In this document: piece after piece, positions 28,868 to 37,860 of the stretch | How the letters are laid out: each line of letters starts with the position of its first letter | How positions within the stretch are numbered: position 1 is the first letter of the stretch | Assembly (NCBI GenBank): GCA_026399475.1 | Contig: JAPLQY010000006.1 | Location: 1 to 64,000, forward strand | Reading direction: 5' to 3' | Source: Rhodocyclales bacterium | GTDB taxonomy: Bacteria; Pseudomonadota; Gammaproteobacteria; Burkholderiales; Rhodocyclaceae | DNA: 64,000 nucleotides | Made by a program: the position numbers and the translations under genes | Notes under the pieces: model-generated | The model's input: the letters and a program-made list of their open reading frames with translations, nothing else | Databases searched by the model: none | What the model was told of the DNA's origin: nothing

Positions 28868-29431
28868 ATGAAGGCACTCTCCGAAGCATTCGATCTCGCC
28901 GCGACCTTGCATCATGGCCAAACGCGAAAAGGCACCTCCATCCCATACATAAGCCATTTGATGGCGGTCTCCTCCCTGGTTTTGGAACATGGCGGAGACG
29001 AGGAACAGGCAATCGCCGGGCTGCTGCACGATACATTGGAGGACTGCGGGCCGGAACACGCTACGGTTATCCAAGCGGGGTTTGGCGACCGCGTTCTGAG
29101 AATTGTTCAATCATGCACTGATGGCGTGCCCGACGAAAGCGGTGCGAAACCAGACTGGAAAACGCGCAAGGAGGCGTATATCGAGCACCTGCGAGAAGGG
29201 CCCCAAGAGACTCTGCTTGTGTCTGCATGCGACAAACTCCACAACGCAAGAGCCATTTTGATGGACCTAAGAACAATCGGGCCGGATGTGTTCAAGCGTT
29301 TCAAGGCGGGGAAGGATGGCACTCTTTGGTATTACTCATGCCTATCAGCTATTTTTCTCGCGAGACTTCCCGGTGCTCTTTCTGATGAACTTGCACGAAC
29401 AGTTCAGCAAATGAAGGTTGAGGCGGGCTGA
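28868..29431 (+). CDS. HD-domain phosphohydrolase (small SpoT-like)
   Basis: The 187-residue protein has the metal-binding pattern of the SpoT/RelA hydrolase domain: AATLHHGQTRKGTSIPYISH, a LLHDTLEDCG box (the HD residues), and a later CDKLHNARAIL with the catalytic Asp. It lacks synthetase and TGS/ACT domains. Small alarmone hydrolases cleave (p)ppGpp and are often found on mobile elements or as antitoxins to toxic synthetases. No synthetase gene is seen beside it. Substrate is inferred from the family. Confidence 0.82.
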   Translation: MKALSEAFDLAATLHHGQTRKGTSIPYISHLMAVSSLVLEHGGDEEQAIAGLLHDTLEDCGPEHATVIQAGFGDRVLRIVQSCTDGVPDESGAKPDWKTRKEAYIEHLREGPQETLLVSACDKLHNARAILMDLRTIGPDVFKRFKAGKDGTLWYYSCLSAIFLARLPGALSDELARTVQQMKVEAG

Positions 29432-29728
29432 AAGATTGCGCTCTATTGGTCTCTTAAGGGTATAGGGAGGCACAACAAGAGCGAATGAAGCGAGCGCAAT
29501 TGATTGATGACTGTTAGCTACGAGGGTTTGCGTCGCATTCAAGCGGAGCGTGACTATAACTTTAGTGGGAACCCTGATAGCAGAAGGGTTTTCCGGTCCT
29601 GTTCTGATAGAGTTGCGCATTGCAAGGTCATGAGAGTCGGGCTGTTTCGGAGCTCTTCCGACACTGGCTAAGACGTTCAGGGAGACTAAGTGTTCCAGGT
29701 TTGGGCCGAACAAAAAGAAGGGAGCCTC
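29432..29728. other. Leader region of the Hsp70 operon
   Basis: No convincing coding frame is present. A TATAAC box lies near 29555 but its possible -35 partner TTGCGT is 21 bp away, so I do not call a promoter. No heat-shock (sigma-32) consensus is seen. The stretch should carry the promoter for the 14-kb chaperone operon. Confidence 0.35.
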
Positions 29729-30106
29729 ATGAACGCAGAAACAGATGGAGCCGAAGGCTCCGCACGCAGGTCATTGATCGACATTTCGGTCGAAAGCTGG
29801 CGATTCGCCAGACTTTTTGCAAGAGTCCTTGGAAAGCTTGACGAGGCCGAAGCTCCTAGATATTCGAATCAGCTGCGCTATTTCGTCAAGAAGCTTGAAG
29901 ACGGACTGGACTCGGTCGGCTTGAAGCTCGTGAGCCTTGAAGGGCAACTTTACGATGCGGGAATGGCAGCGTCTCCTTTGAATATCGCTGATTTCGGGCC
30001 AGAGGATCGGCTGGTCGTGGATCAGATGATCGAGCCGATTCTCATGGGTCCCGACGGCCTCGTTAAAGGCGGCACCGTCATGCTGAAGAAGGTCGAAGCG
30101 AAATGA
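29729..30106 (+). CDS. Small protein in the GrpE position of the Hsp70 operon
   Basis: From ATG 29729 (GGGAG upstream) the product has 125 residues. A helical N-terminal half (SWRFARLFARVLGKLDEAEA) is followed by a short beta-rich tail (LVVDQMIEPILMGPDGLVKG, then VMLKKVEAK). The helix-then-small-beta order, the size, and the 4-bp overlap with the Hsp70 gene are what one would expect of a reduced nucleotide-exchange factor, but direct similarity to GrpE is weak. I treat it as a GrpE-like candidate only. Confidence 0.55.
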   Translation: MNAETDGAEGSARRSLIDISVESWRFARLFARVLGKLDEAEAPRYSNQLRYFVKKLEDGLDSVGLKLVSLEGQLYDAGMAASPLNIADFGPEDRLVVDQMIEPILMGPDGLVKGGTVMLKKVEAK

Positions 30107-32598
30107 AAAACTACGTGGGCATTGACCTTGGAACGACAAACAGCGCCATATGCAGCTATGACGGAGAGACTCTTCGACTATACAAGAGCACTGACACAAA
30201 TGATGTGACCCCTTCGGCCATCTTCATAGACCGCAGGGGTAATAAATACATTGGCAAGCGGGCATACGACAACGCAGCCCGCAGTCCTGACAACGCAGCG
30301 ACTCTTTTCAAGCGCTTGATGGGTACAAGCACGCCCATCAAGCTGCCGGCTGTTGACCTCGTCATGACTCCCGAGGAGTGCTCGGCTGAAATCCTTCGGG
30401 TCCTCTATGCCTATTTGCCAGAGGAAATCCGCAACGATCCAGAGACCGGGACGGTGATAACGGTTCCGGCGGCATTCAATCAGATGCAAAAGGATGCGAC
30501 GATGGCCGCTGCCGAAATGGCCGGCCTTGGAAAAGTGGCGTTGATGCAGGAGCCTGTTGCTGCCGTTATGAGCGTCATGCGCCATCGCAAAGGCGACGGC
30601 ATGTTCCTGGTCTATGACTTGGGAGGAGGAACCCTCGACATAGCCATCGCCCAGAGCATCAGCGGGCGCGTGAGCCTTTTGGCCCACGGGGGCATCGCAA
30701 TGTGCGGCGGGCGGGACTTTGACCGGATGCTGCTAGACAACGTCGTCAAACCATGGCTGTTGGACAACTTCGACTTACCGGAAGATTTTGCCTCGGACAA
30801 GCGCTACACGACACTCAAGCATATGGCAGTCTGGGCAGCTGAAAAGGCCAAGATTGACCTTTCCTCAAGCGAGGAGGCGGTCATTACCCTTGACGACAGC
30901 GAACTGCGAGTCAAGGATCTTTCCGACAAAGACGTCTATTTGGATATCTCCATTACCCGTTCGGTCTTTGACGAACTAATTGCTGAAAAGGTCGTTGAGT
31001 CCGTCGGCGCGGCAAGGGAGGCGATGGAAAAGGCAGGAGTTACTCCGCACGATATCGGCCGGGTTGTGTTTGTCGGGGGGCCTACCCAATATGAGCCGTT
31101 GCGCAAAAAAGTCGCCTTCGAGCTTGGCATTGCTCCTTCCACCGATGTGAATCCGATGATTGCAGTGGCCGAGGGCGCGGCAGTCTTTGCGGAATCCATC
31201 GATTGGGGTTCCCAGCATCGAGGCCGCAAGAGCGGACGTGGGGCAATAAGCGCGGGCGGGGGATTGGATCTCTCGTTCAACTACATGGCGCGAACTCCGG
31301 ACTCAAAGTCCAAGATCGTCACCAAGGTTGGAGGTAAAGTCCTTGACGGAGCAGCATTTCAGATCGATAGCTTGGACACTGGCTGGTCATCTGGGAAAAT
31401 CGCTCTCAAAGACGGAGCCGTTGTCGAGGTTCCACTGTCAAAGGCAGGCGAGAACCAATTCAAGATTTTCGTTTTTGATGCGGCAGGCGGGCCGATCAAG
31501 ATTGCGCAAGACAAAGTGTCAATCGCAAGAACGGCCGGACAAGTCGACGCTATTCCAGCCTCTCATTCAATCGGCGTCGAGGCGCGTGAAAAAATTGGCG
31601 GGCGCATCGTCCTAAGCTATCTCATCCGTGAGGGCGAGCAGTTGCCCAAGAAGGACAAAATGACCTTCAAGGCAGAGGAGTCGCTACGCGCAGGAGCCGC
31701 CAATTCGCTTAAGTTCAAGTTATGGGAAGGCGGTATCGAAGACCCGGTGACTGACAACCGATTCATTGGCTTGTTTGAAATTAACGGGACGGATTTTTCC
31801 GAAGGCGTCATTGCAAAGGGCGCCGAGCTGATTTGCGAATACGAAGTACTCGACTCGGGCAACATCATTTTGAATGTGACGGTGCCTTCAATCAGCGGAG
31901 CCTTCAAGAGCAGTCGCAGCTTGTATTCAAGCGAAGCGGGAAAGACCGACTTTACCAATGCATCAAAGCGTGTTGAGGAAGAATCTGAACGAGTCGGCGA
32001 ACGTCTCAACGAAATATCAACAAAGGTTGACGATCCAAGGCTGGACCAAGCTCGTGAGCGCTTGAGCAGAGCATCTGCGATAAAGACCGGAGAAAGCGAT
32101 CCGGAAATCGCCAAGCAGGCGATGGATGACATACAAGAAGCAAAAAAACTCATGGCTCTCGCGCGAAAGGAGCACTTGAAAGTTATTCGTCAGCTCGAAC
32201 TGGACAAGGCTGTGGAATTCTTTGAGGCAAATGTTCGCAAGCACGCAAGACCTGCGGAAGCCAGTTCCTTCGACAATTTGGGCAAAACTGCCCAACGGGC
32301 GATAGAAAATAATGGTGGCGATTTTGAAAGCCACCTTGACGAGTTGCGCGGCAAGAACTTCAGAATTTTGTGGCGGCAGGACTGGTTCGTCATCGACCGA
32401 TTCAAATGGCTTTCCGAGGACGCATATTTGTTCCCGGACGCCGCAGAGCATGCTCAGGTTTGCGCATTGGGCAAACAGGCTCTTCAAGCCAACGACATCG
32501 ACAAGCTGCGTGAGGTGGTTTATCACCTCGACTCGATCAGAATCAGTTCGGCGGGGGCCGACGATATGCTGACCAGCTCCAACATCTTGGTGGCCTAG
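30103..32598 (+). CDS. Hsp70-family chaperone with long C-terminal extension
   Basis: The 831-residue protein has a complete Hsp70 ATPase domain: VGIDLGTTNSAICSY (phosphate loop 1), VYDLGGGTLDIA (residues 170-181) and RVVFVGGPTQYEPLRKKV near residue 320. A substrate-binding-like beta domain follows (GGKVLDGAAFQIDS onwards). Instead of a normal lid there are about 250 residues of charged helices to the end. DnaK has about 640 residues, so this is a divergent, extended form and not the housekeeping copy. It is the second gene of a tightly packed plus-strand operon with an AAA+ ATPase and two J-like proteins. Confidence 0.88.
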   Translation: MKNYVGIDLGTTNSAICSYDGETLRLYKSTDTNDVTPSAIFIDRRGNKYIGKRAYDNAARSPDNAATLFKRLMGTSTPIKLPAVDLVMTPEECSAEILRVLYAYLPEEIRNDPETGTVITVPAAFNQMQKDATMAAAEMAGLGKVALMQEPVAAVMSVMRHRKGDGMFLVYDLGGGTLDIAIAQSISGRVSLLAHGGIAMCGGRDFDRMLLDNVVKPWLLDNFDLPEDFASDKRYTTLKHMAVWAAEKAKIDLSSSEEAVITLDDSELRVKDLSDKDVYLDISITRSVFDELIAEKVVESVGAAREAMEKAGVTPHDIGRVVFVGGPTQYEPLRKKVAFELGIAPSTDVNPMIAVAEGAAVFAESIDWGSQHRGRKSGRGAISAGGGLDLSFNYMARTPDSKSKIVTKVGGKVLDGAAFQIDSLDTGWSSGKIALKDGAVVEVPLSKAGENQFKIFVFDAAGGPIKIAQDKVSIARTAGQVDAIPASHSIGVEAREKIGGRIVLSYLIREGEQLPKKDKMTFKAEESLRAGAANSLKFKLWEGGIEDPVTDNRFIGLFEINGTDFSEGVIAKGAELICEYEVLDSGNIILNVTVPSISGAFKSSRSLYSSEAGKTDFTNASKRVEEESERVGERLNEISTKVDDPRLDQARERLSRASAIKTGESDPEIAKQAMDDIQEAKKLMALARKEHLKVIRQLELDKAVEFFEANVRKHARPAEASSFDNLGKTAQRAIENNGGDFESHLDELRGKNFRILWRQDWFVIDRFKWLSEDAYLFPDAAEHAQVCALGKQALQANDIDKLREVVYHLDSIRISSAGADDMLTSSNILVA

Positions 32599-32600
32599 CC

Positions 32601-34052
32601 GTGAGCCTTGAAAGCTGGCTTCCGATTGGCTTCCAGCTACCCGATGGTGCAATTTGCGGAAGGCCCCTTCATAGCGGGACAAATTGGCAGATCGTCGAGA
32701 CCGGCGGGGGTGGGCGGGCGCTGTTGGCTCATGAGGAGCTGACCAGCAAATGGGTGGAGTCAGGCTTGGTTGAGCACGGGGATTTGAAAGAGTCACTATT
32801 CGGCACGGAAAAAGTCTTCGAGGTTTCATGTGGAGCGAGCCAGGTGCTTGGCCCGCTTCCAGAATGCAATTCTCCTTCCACCAAGAGCGAAGCGTTGGCA
32901 TTTGCCACAGCACTGAAAGCCACTCGTGAGATCGACGAGGAAAGCGCATTGCAAGATGCCATCTATGTTGAGAAATTCACAAGGCTCCTACCTTCCTACG
33001 GGATCACCTCGCGCACTGACGACGATGTGGTCCTAGGATATTGGCTTACTGGTGGCGCGAGGGTTTCGGCCAAGTCTTTCCGCCGGCTGAGACAGATGCT
33101 TTCCTGGATGAGCGCAAGCCAATTGCGAGACGTCGTTCAGGCCGCAGGCATCGAAGTCACCGAAATCATGCCCACTGAGGAGAGCCAAACTTCGCCGGAC
33201 GCCAATGCAAAAGCCGAGGAAATTTCGGACAAGGCCCAAAAGGAGACCTTTTCCAAGCCGGCCGAGGATAAATCAAAGCGCGCTTTTGAACTGCCTGGCA
33301 GGCCTGAGCTAGAGGAGTTCTTCAACGAGCATGTGATTGACATCATTCTCAACAAGGAACGATACAAGGCTCTGGGCGTAGGCTTTCCGTCGGCTATCGT
33401 CCTTCATGGGCCTCCTGGTTGCGGAAAGACTTTTGCCGTCGAAAAACTTGTTGAATATCTTGGGTGGCCAAGCTTTCAAATTGACGCCTCAAGCGTGGCA
33501 AGCCCCTACATCCACGAAACCAGCCGCAAGGTCTCGGAGATGTTCGAGAAGGCCATGCAAAACGCGCCATCGGTTCTTGTCATCGATGAAATGGAAGCCT
33601 TTCTTGCTGACAGGGAAGCAGGGGGTGGCGGCAGTCACCACAGGGTAGAGGAGGTCGCCGAGTTCCTCCGTCGAATTCCAGAAGCAGCAAAAAACGAAGT
33701 TTTGATAGTCGCGATGACAAACCGGGTCGAAATGATCGATTCAGCCATCATGAGACGCGGTCGATTCGATCATGTAATCAAAGTCGACTTCGCAAGCGAG
33801 GACGAAATTAGGGCACTTCTTGAAAAGCTGCTATCGACACTCCCAATGGACAAAACCGTCGATCCTGCGCCATTGGCCAAAAAGCTGGCGGGTCGGCCGC
33901 TGTCGGATGTCGCATTCGTCGTGAGAGAGGGGGCCAGACTTTCAGCTCGCGCTGGGAAGGATCGGCTTTCGGCTGAATGCCTTATGGAAGCCCTCGACAC
34001 GGCGCCATCCCGTGACGACGAAAGCGGACACAACCGCATCGGCTTCGTGTAA
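32601..34052 (+). CDS. AAA+ ATPase (FtsH/Cdc48-like module) of the Hsp70 operon
   Basis: The 483-residue protein has an unrecognised N-terminal domain of about 230 residues, then a single classical AAA module: VLHGPPGCGKTFAVEKLVEY (Walker A near 270), VLVIDEMEAFLADREAG (Walker B near 325), MTNRVEMIDSAIMRRGRFDH (sensor 1 and arginine-finger region) and a C-terminal helical lid. It has no membrane helix and no protease domain, so it would act as an unfoldase or remodeller. It starts at GTG 32601, 2 bp after the Hsp70 stop. Together they resemble a disaggregase pair, although this is not ClpB. Confidence 0.88.
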   Translation: MSLESWLPIGFQLPDGAICGRPLHSGTNWQIVETGGGGRALLAHEELTSKWVESGLVEHGDLKESLFGTEKVFEVSCGASQVLGPLPECNSPSTKSEALAFATALKATREIDEESALQDAIYVEKFTRLLPSYGITSRTDDDVVLGYWLTGGARVSAKSFRRLRQMLSWMSASQLRDVVQAAGIEVTEIMPTEESQTSPDANAKAEEISDKAQKETFSKPAEDKSKRAFELPGRPELEEFFNEHVIDIILNKERYKALGVGFPSAIVLHGPPGCGKTFAVEKLVEYLGWPSFQIDASSVASPYIHETSRKVSEMFEKAMQNAPSVLVIDEMEAFLADREAGGGGSHHRVEEVAEFLRRIPEAAKNEVLIVAMTNRVEMIDSAIMRRGRFDHVIKVDFASEDEIRALLEKLLSTLPMDKTVDPAPLAKKLAGRPLSDVAFVVREGARLSARAGKDRLSAECLMEALDTAPSRDDESGHNRIGFV

Positions 34053-34064
34053 CGCGGCGGCCTC

Positions 34065-35426
34065 GTGTCAGACGAGTCGGAAGACAGGAAAAAGGGCAAG
34101 GGCTTCGCAGGCCTGTCCTCGCTTGTCTCCGATGTTTCCGAAGATATCGTCAGCGCGACGCCAAGCAGCGCTTCTGGTTCTTCGGGGACGCTTCCGCCAG
34201 AGCCAAAACCTCCGCAATCCAATTCGGAATCTACTTCGGCGCCACCTCAAGGACCCAACTCCCCCGCAGGTTCCCCGACAGGTTCGGGCGGCGGAACCAA
34301 GGTCGTATGGGGAATCATCGGGGGCGTTGTATTTCTTTTCTTAATCTCTTTGTCAGGCAAGAAAGAAGAAGTGGCTAGGCCGCCAACCGCATACACGGCG
34401 CCGGCTGCTGCGCCGGAGGTGGTAGCGCCGGTGGTGGCTGCTCCCGAGGCAACCTCTAGGTCAGAGCCTCAACAAGTTCCTCCTGCGATATCGGTTTCAA
34501 TCAACACCGACAAGCCGCCAGTTGGAAGGAGTCTTGTCCTAAATGATTCACAGCTGCGCTATTGCCTGTCTGAAAAGATTCGAATGCAGGCTATTGAGGG
34601 CATTTTCAGCAAAAACTCTCAGGACGAAATCAATAGATTTAACGCGCGGGTAGATGACTACAACTCTCGGTGCGGTGAATATAGGTATCGTCGCAGCGCC
34701 CTCGGACGAGCGACACAAGATGTGGAGTCCAATCGAGAGGCCATTGCAGCGGAGGCTAAGACTGTGTGGGTGAGGGAATCTCTGAAACTTGAGAGCCCGC
34801 CTGCTCCCGCGGAGACGAAGCAAACATCCACGCAAAAGGCGTCTCCCGAAAATGCAAAAGTCGCCAAGGAGCCTTCGAGTGACACTCTCACGTATGAAGA
34901 ACAATCATCCATTGAGGCTGCCTGCAACGTCGACAAACAGTTCAATGGACCTGCGGCATATAAGAGATGTGTTTCAAATAAGATCGCCGCGCTGAAAAAG
35001 GGGGCTCGAAGCATCGACCTGTCGGCCCTCAACTACGACGAAAAGAGTTCCATTGAGTCTTCATGCAACGTCGACAAACAGTTCAATGGTCCGGCCGCTT
35101 ACAACCGATGCTTGGCTAACAAACTTGCCGCGTTAAAAAGCGCGCCTCGAAGCATTGATTTATCTGGGCTCAACTACGACGAAAAGAGTTCCATTGAGTC
35201 TTCATGCAACGTCGACAAACAGTTCAATGGTCCGGCCGCTTACAACCGATGCTTGTCCAACAAGCTTGCAGCCCTGCGAACCGCGCCTCGTAACATTGAC
35301 CTTTCCGGGCTTAGCTACGATGAAAAGAGTTCCATTGAGTCTTCATGCAATGTTGACAAGCAGTTCAATGGGCCGGCTGCATACAACAAGTGCCAAGTTC
35401 GATTGCTGAAGCAACTTAAGCGATGA
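34065..35426 (+). CDS. Single-span membrane protein with four 47-residue repeats
   Basis: The 453-residue protein begins with the motif KGKGFAGLSSLVSDVSEDI, shared with the products at 37117 and 41558. It continues with a Pro/Ser-rich cytoplasmic linker, one membrane helix (VVWGIIGGVVFLFLISL) and an Ala/Pro-rich extracytoplasmic stalk. The conserved domain (PPVGRSLVLNDSQLRYCLSE to DDYNSRC.EYRYR) comes next. Its C-terminus adds four copies of a repeat with YDEKSSIESSCNVDKQFNGP and a second cysteine, two Cys per repeat. Topology suggests the repeats lie in the periplasm, with disulfides possible. GTG 34065 follows the ATPase gene by 12 bp. The function is unknown. Confidence 0.75.
   Translation: MSDESEDRKKGKGFAGLSSLVSDVSEDIVSATPSSASGSSGTLPPEPKPPQSNSESTSAPPQGPNSPAGSPTGSGGGTKVVWGIIGGVVFLFLISLSGKKEEVARPPTAYTAPAAAPEVVAPVVAAPEATSRSEPQQVPPAISVSINTDKPPVGRSLVLNDSQLRYCLSEKIRMQAIEGIFSKNSQDEINRFNARVDDYNSRCGEYRYRRSALGRATQDVESNREAIAAEAKTVWVRESLKLESPPAPAETKQTSTQKASPENAKVAKEPSSDTLTYEEQSSIEAACNVDKQFNGPAAYKRCVSNKIAALKKGARSIDLSALNYDEKSSIESSCNVDKQFNGPAAYNRCLANKLAALKSAPRSIDLSGLNYDEKSSIESSCNVDKQFNGPAAYNRCLSNKLAALRTAPRNIDLSGLSYDEKSSIESSCNVDKQFNGPAAYNKCQVRLLKQLKR
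34890..35404 (+). repeat. Four in-frame 141-bp tandem repeats
   Basis: Equivalent positions fall at 34899, 35040, 35181 and 35322, an exact period of 141 bp (47 codons). Copies 2 and 3 share a run of about 85 identical bases, while the first and fourth are more diverged. In-frame repeats of this kind change number by slippage or recombination and are typical of surface-exposed or binding proteins under diversifying pressure. Confidence 0.9.
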
Positions 35427-35451
35427 ATAACAGGAAATATTGGAAGAAGCA

Positions 35452-37104
35452 ATGAGCGACAAACCAGCGGCAGAGACCATTCTTCACAAGAATCCGTTTT
35501 GGGTTTTAGGAGTGACCACGCGTGACAACAGCAAACGCATCGTCGAGGTCGCTGAGGAAAAGGCGCTACATATCGATCACAACGTATGCCAGAAGGCTCG
35601 CTCGGACTTGACCAATCCAAGAACAAGGCTCGCTGCCGAAACGGCATGGATGCCAGGCGTCGCTCCGCGCATGGCGGAAAAACTACTGCGCTCTCTTGTC
35701 GAAGATCCTGTTGTTGCTCGCGCGGAAGGGGGGCTTCCCGAGCTTGCCCAAGCCAATCTGATGGCTTCCGCATTAGAGCTGGTATCGGAAAGCGAACAGG
35801 CGTCTTCTGTTGCTGAGTTCATTCGCGATTTCGCCTGGGTTGTCGAATCAATCGATCCAGATGATGTTCTTCGTGACATCAATGAGGACCGGGCAATTTC
35901 TGGATTTCCCGAAGTTCGCGCCAACGACCTCGTTGACGAACTCGCTTCTCGACGAAAGACATACCGGAATGTGCTCAAGGATCTGTTGGACTCGATGGCT
36001 CCCGAAAGGCTGATCGAAACGATGACTCAAACAGTCGACGACTCAACAGACGGTGGCGACTCGCACGGGCCGGCCCTGATAGACGAGTTGGTCGACAGCT
36101 ACGAGGTTGAGACTCAGGAGTTCTTGGAAAAGGAATCTGCCAACATTTCGACGCTGATAACGAATGCAAGGGCTGTCGCGACAAAAGGAGAGCAAGCAGT
36201 CTCGCCAGTCATCGACAAGATCGCCAAGGTCGCGCGCAATTGGGATCGAGTCGCCCAACCGATACAGCTGAGCTCGAAGTCACGAGGGAAAGCGCATATA
36301 CCCAGCCGAGATCTGGCCTACGAGCTTAGGAGCTTGGGTATTGATCTTAACAACGAGCACGGGATGCTCGGCCAGGCAGATCGAATGACCAGACTTCTCC
36401 GGGAACTATTCGCAGAGTTGCCGGAGGTGGCCGAGAAGCTAAACGAAGACGCGGAGGCAATTGCCGGACTTCGGCAAAAAGCTACGGAGCGGGAAAAGCA
36501 AAACGACGAGTGGGCACGAAACATCACATTCAGTGCAGAGGTTGGCGTGATGTTTAAGGACGAGTTGAGCATTTCTCCAAAAGGTGTCACTTGGAAAGGA
36601 CGCAATTACCCCCTAGAAGAAATTAAAGGGGTCAGCTGGGGTGGGGTGAAACATTCAGTAAACGGAATCCCGACGGGAACCAACTACACAATTGGGATTG
36701 GCGACAGCAAGGGCAGCATAACCATTGAGCTACGTAGAGAAGCCACCTACTCAAAATTCATCGACGCGCTGTGGCGTGCGGTATGCGTTCGTTTGATGCT
36801 CGACATGTTGGGCGCGCTGCAAGAAGGCCGTTCATTTAATTTTGGAGAAATCGCAGTCGAGGATACCCATGTGACCCTCGTCAAGCACAAGTTTCTCGGG
36901 GCCAACGAACGGGTCAGGCTCCCTTGGAGCGCCGTTCATGTATGGAGCGCCGACGGCAGCTTTGTGATCGGAGCTCAGAATGACAAGAAGATTTACAGCT
37001 CGGCCTCATACATTCACGTTTGGAACGCGCATATCCTTGAACACGTCGTTCGCGGCGGCTTCAAAAAGGGGATATCCAAATTGAGCGACTATTTGAAGGA
37101 TTAG
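35452..37104 (+). CDS. J-like (HID) protein with conserved C-terminal domain, copy 1
   Basis: From ATG 35452 (GGAAG upstream) the product has 550 residues. Residues 10-70 read NPFWVLGVTTRDNSKRIVEV, then EEKALHIDHNVCQKA and LTNPRTRLAAETAW. This follows the J-domain order (NPYEVLGV, helix II, HPD, helix III, LSDP.RR), with HID where HPD is expected. A helical middle follows. The last 170 residues (LSISPKGVTWKGRNYPLEEI onwards) are beta-rich and shared with the protein at 38711, possibly a PH-like fold. J-domain proteins stimulate Hsp70, so a functional tie to the Hsp70 gene is likely. HID/HPD equivalence is inferred from the pattern. Confidence 0.72.
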   Translation: MSDKPAAETILHKNPFWVLGVTTRDNSKRIVEVAEEKALHIDHNVCQKARSDLTNPRTRLAAETAWMPGVAPRMAEKLLRSLVEDPVVARAEGGLPELAQANLMASALELVSESEQASSVAEFIRDFAWVVESIDPDDVLRDINEDRAISGFPEVRANDLVDELASRRKTYRNVLKDLLDSMAPERLIETMTQTVDDSTDGGDSHGPALIDELVDSYEVETQEFLEKESANISTLITNARAVATKGEQAVSPVIDKIAKVARNWDRVAQPIQLSSKSRGKAHIPSRDLAYELRSLGIDLNNEHGMLGQADRMTRLLRELFAELPEVAEKLNEDAEAIAGLRQKATEREKQNDEWARNITFSAEVGVMFKDELSISPKGVTWKGRNYPLEEIKGVSWGGVKHSVNGIPTGTNYTIGIGDSKGSITIELRREATYSKFIDALWRAVCVRLMLDMLGALQEGRSFNFGEIAVEDTHVTLVKHKFLGANERVRLPWSAVHVWSADGSFVIGAQNDKKIYSSASYIHVWNAHILEHVVRGGFKKGISKLSDYLKD

Positions 37105-37116
37105 GGACTTTCAATC

Positions 37117-37797
37117 ATGGTCGATGGCAATAAGAAGGAAAAAAAAGGCTTTGCTGGGCTCAATCAGCTGGTGTCCGATGTCGAACCAGTGACGCCTGCT
37201 CCCGAGCATGAGGTCAAAACGGATAACACTCGGCAGGCTGAACCTGCGAAAGCGGAGCCAACGCAACAGATATTCTATGGAACGCAGCAGTCTGGCCCAA
37301 GTTCAAACGGAAAATACTGGGCAATCGGCATAGGAGTATTGGTTCTCCTGATCGTGATCGGCAATAGTGATTCAAACAAATCAACGCCGAATCGAAGTGT
37401 CGCCACCGCGCCAAGCTATTCGCCGCCTCCCGCCTATGAGGCCCCAGCATATGTTCCGCAGGCTCCTGCTCCAGCATATGCTCCACCGGAGGCAATAGCC
37501 CCGCTAGCAGTAGATGACGAGGAGATTCCGCCAGTTGGCAGCGGACTGGCATTCAACGACGCTCAAATGCGCTATTGCCTATCTGAAAAGATTCGCGTTG
37601 CAACGTGGCAGGGCTATATCAACAATTATTCGGAAACGTCAGTTGGAGCATTCAATGAAGCAGTCGACGACTACAACGCGCGATGCTCCCATTTCCGCTA
37701 TAGAAGCGGAGCACTTGAAAGAGTTCGCGGTCAAGTTGAACAGAATCAATACACGCTACAACGACAGGGAATGGACAAAGCGCAAGCCAATCCCTGA
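37117..37797 (+). CDS. KGFAGL membrane protein, copy 2
   Basis: This 226-residue paralogue starts KKEKKGFAGLNQLVSDVE and has one membrane helix (YWAIGIGVLVLLIVIG). A Pro/Ala/Tyr-rich stalk leads to the conserved domain: PPVGSGLAFNDAQMRYCLSE, then SVGAFNEAVDDYNARCSHFR. It has none of the tandem repeats of copy 1. It begins 12 bp after the first J-like gene, as copy 3 begins 15 bp after the second, so J-like and membrane genes come in pairs. Confidence 0.72.
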   Translation: MVDGNKKEKKGFAGLNQLVSDVEPVTPAPEHEVKTDNTRQAEPAKAEPTQQIFYGTQQSGPSSNGKYWAIGIGVLVLLIVIGNSDSNKSTPNRSVATAPSYSPPPAYEAPAYVPQAPAPAYAPPEAIAPLAVDDEEIPPVGSGLAFNDAQMRYCLSEKIRVATWQGYINNYSETSVGAFNEAVDDYNARCSHFRYRSGALERVRGQVEQNQYTLQRQGMDKAQANP

Positions 37798-37860
37798 GCT
37801 GCCTGCGAACTGAGTCAACCCGAGGACTTCTAACATCAAGCGGACTGGAGAAGAAAAGAA

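Noticed and set aside
29432-29728. Heat-shock (sigma-32) promoter for the Hsp70 operon
   Set aside because: No CTTGAAA/CCCCAT pair was found; the only TATAAC box has an unsuitable spacing of 21 bp.
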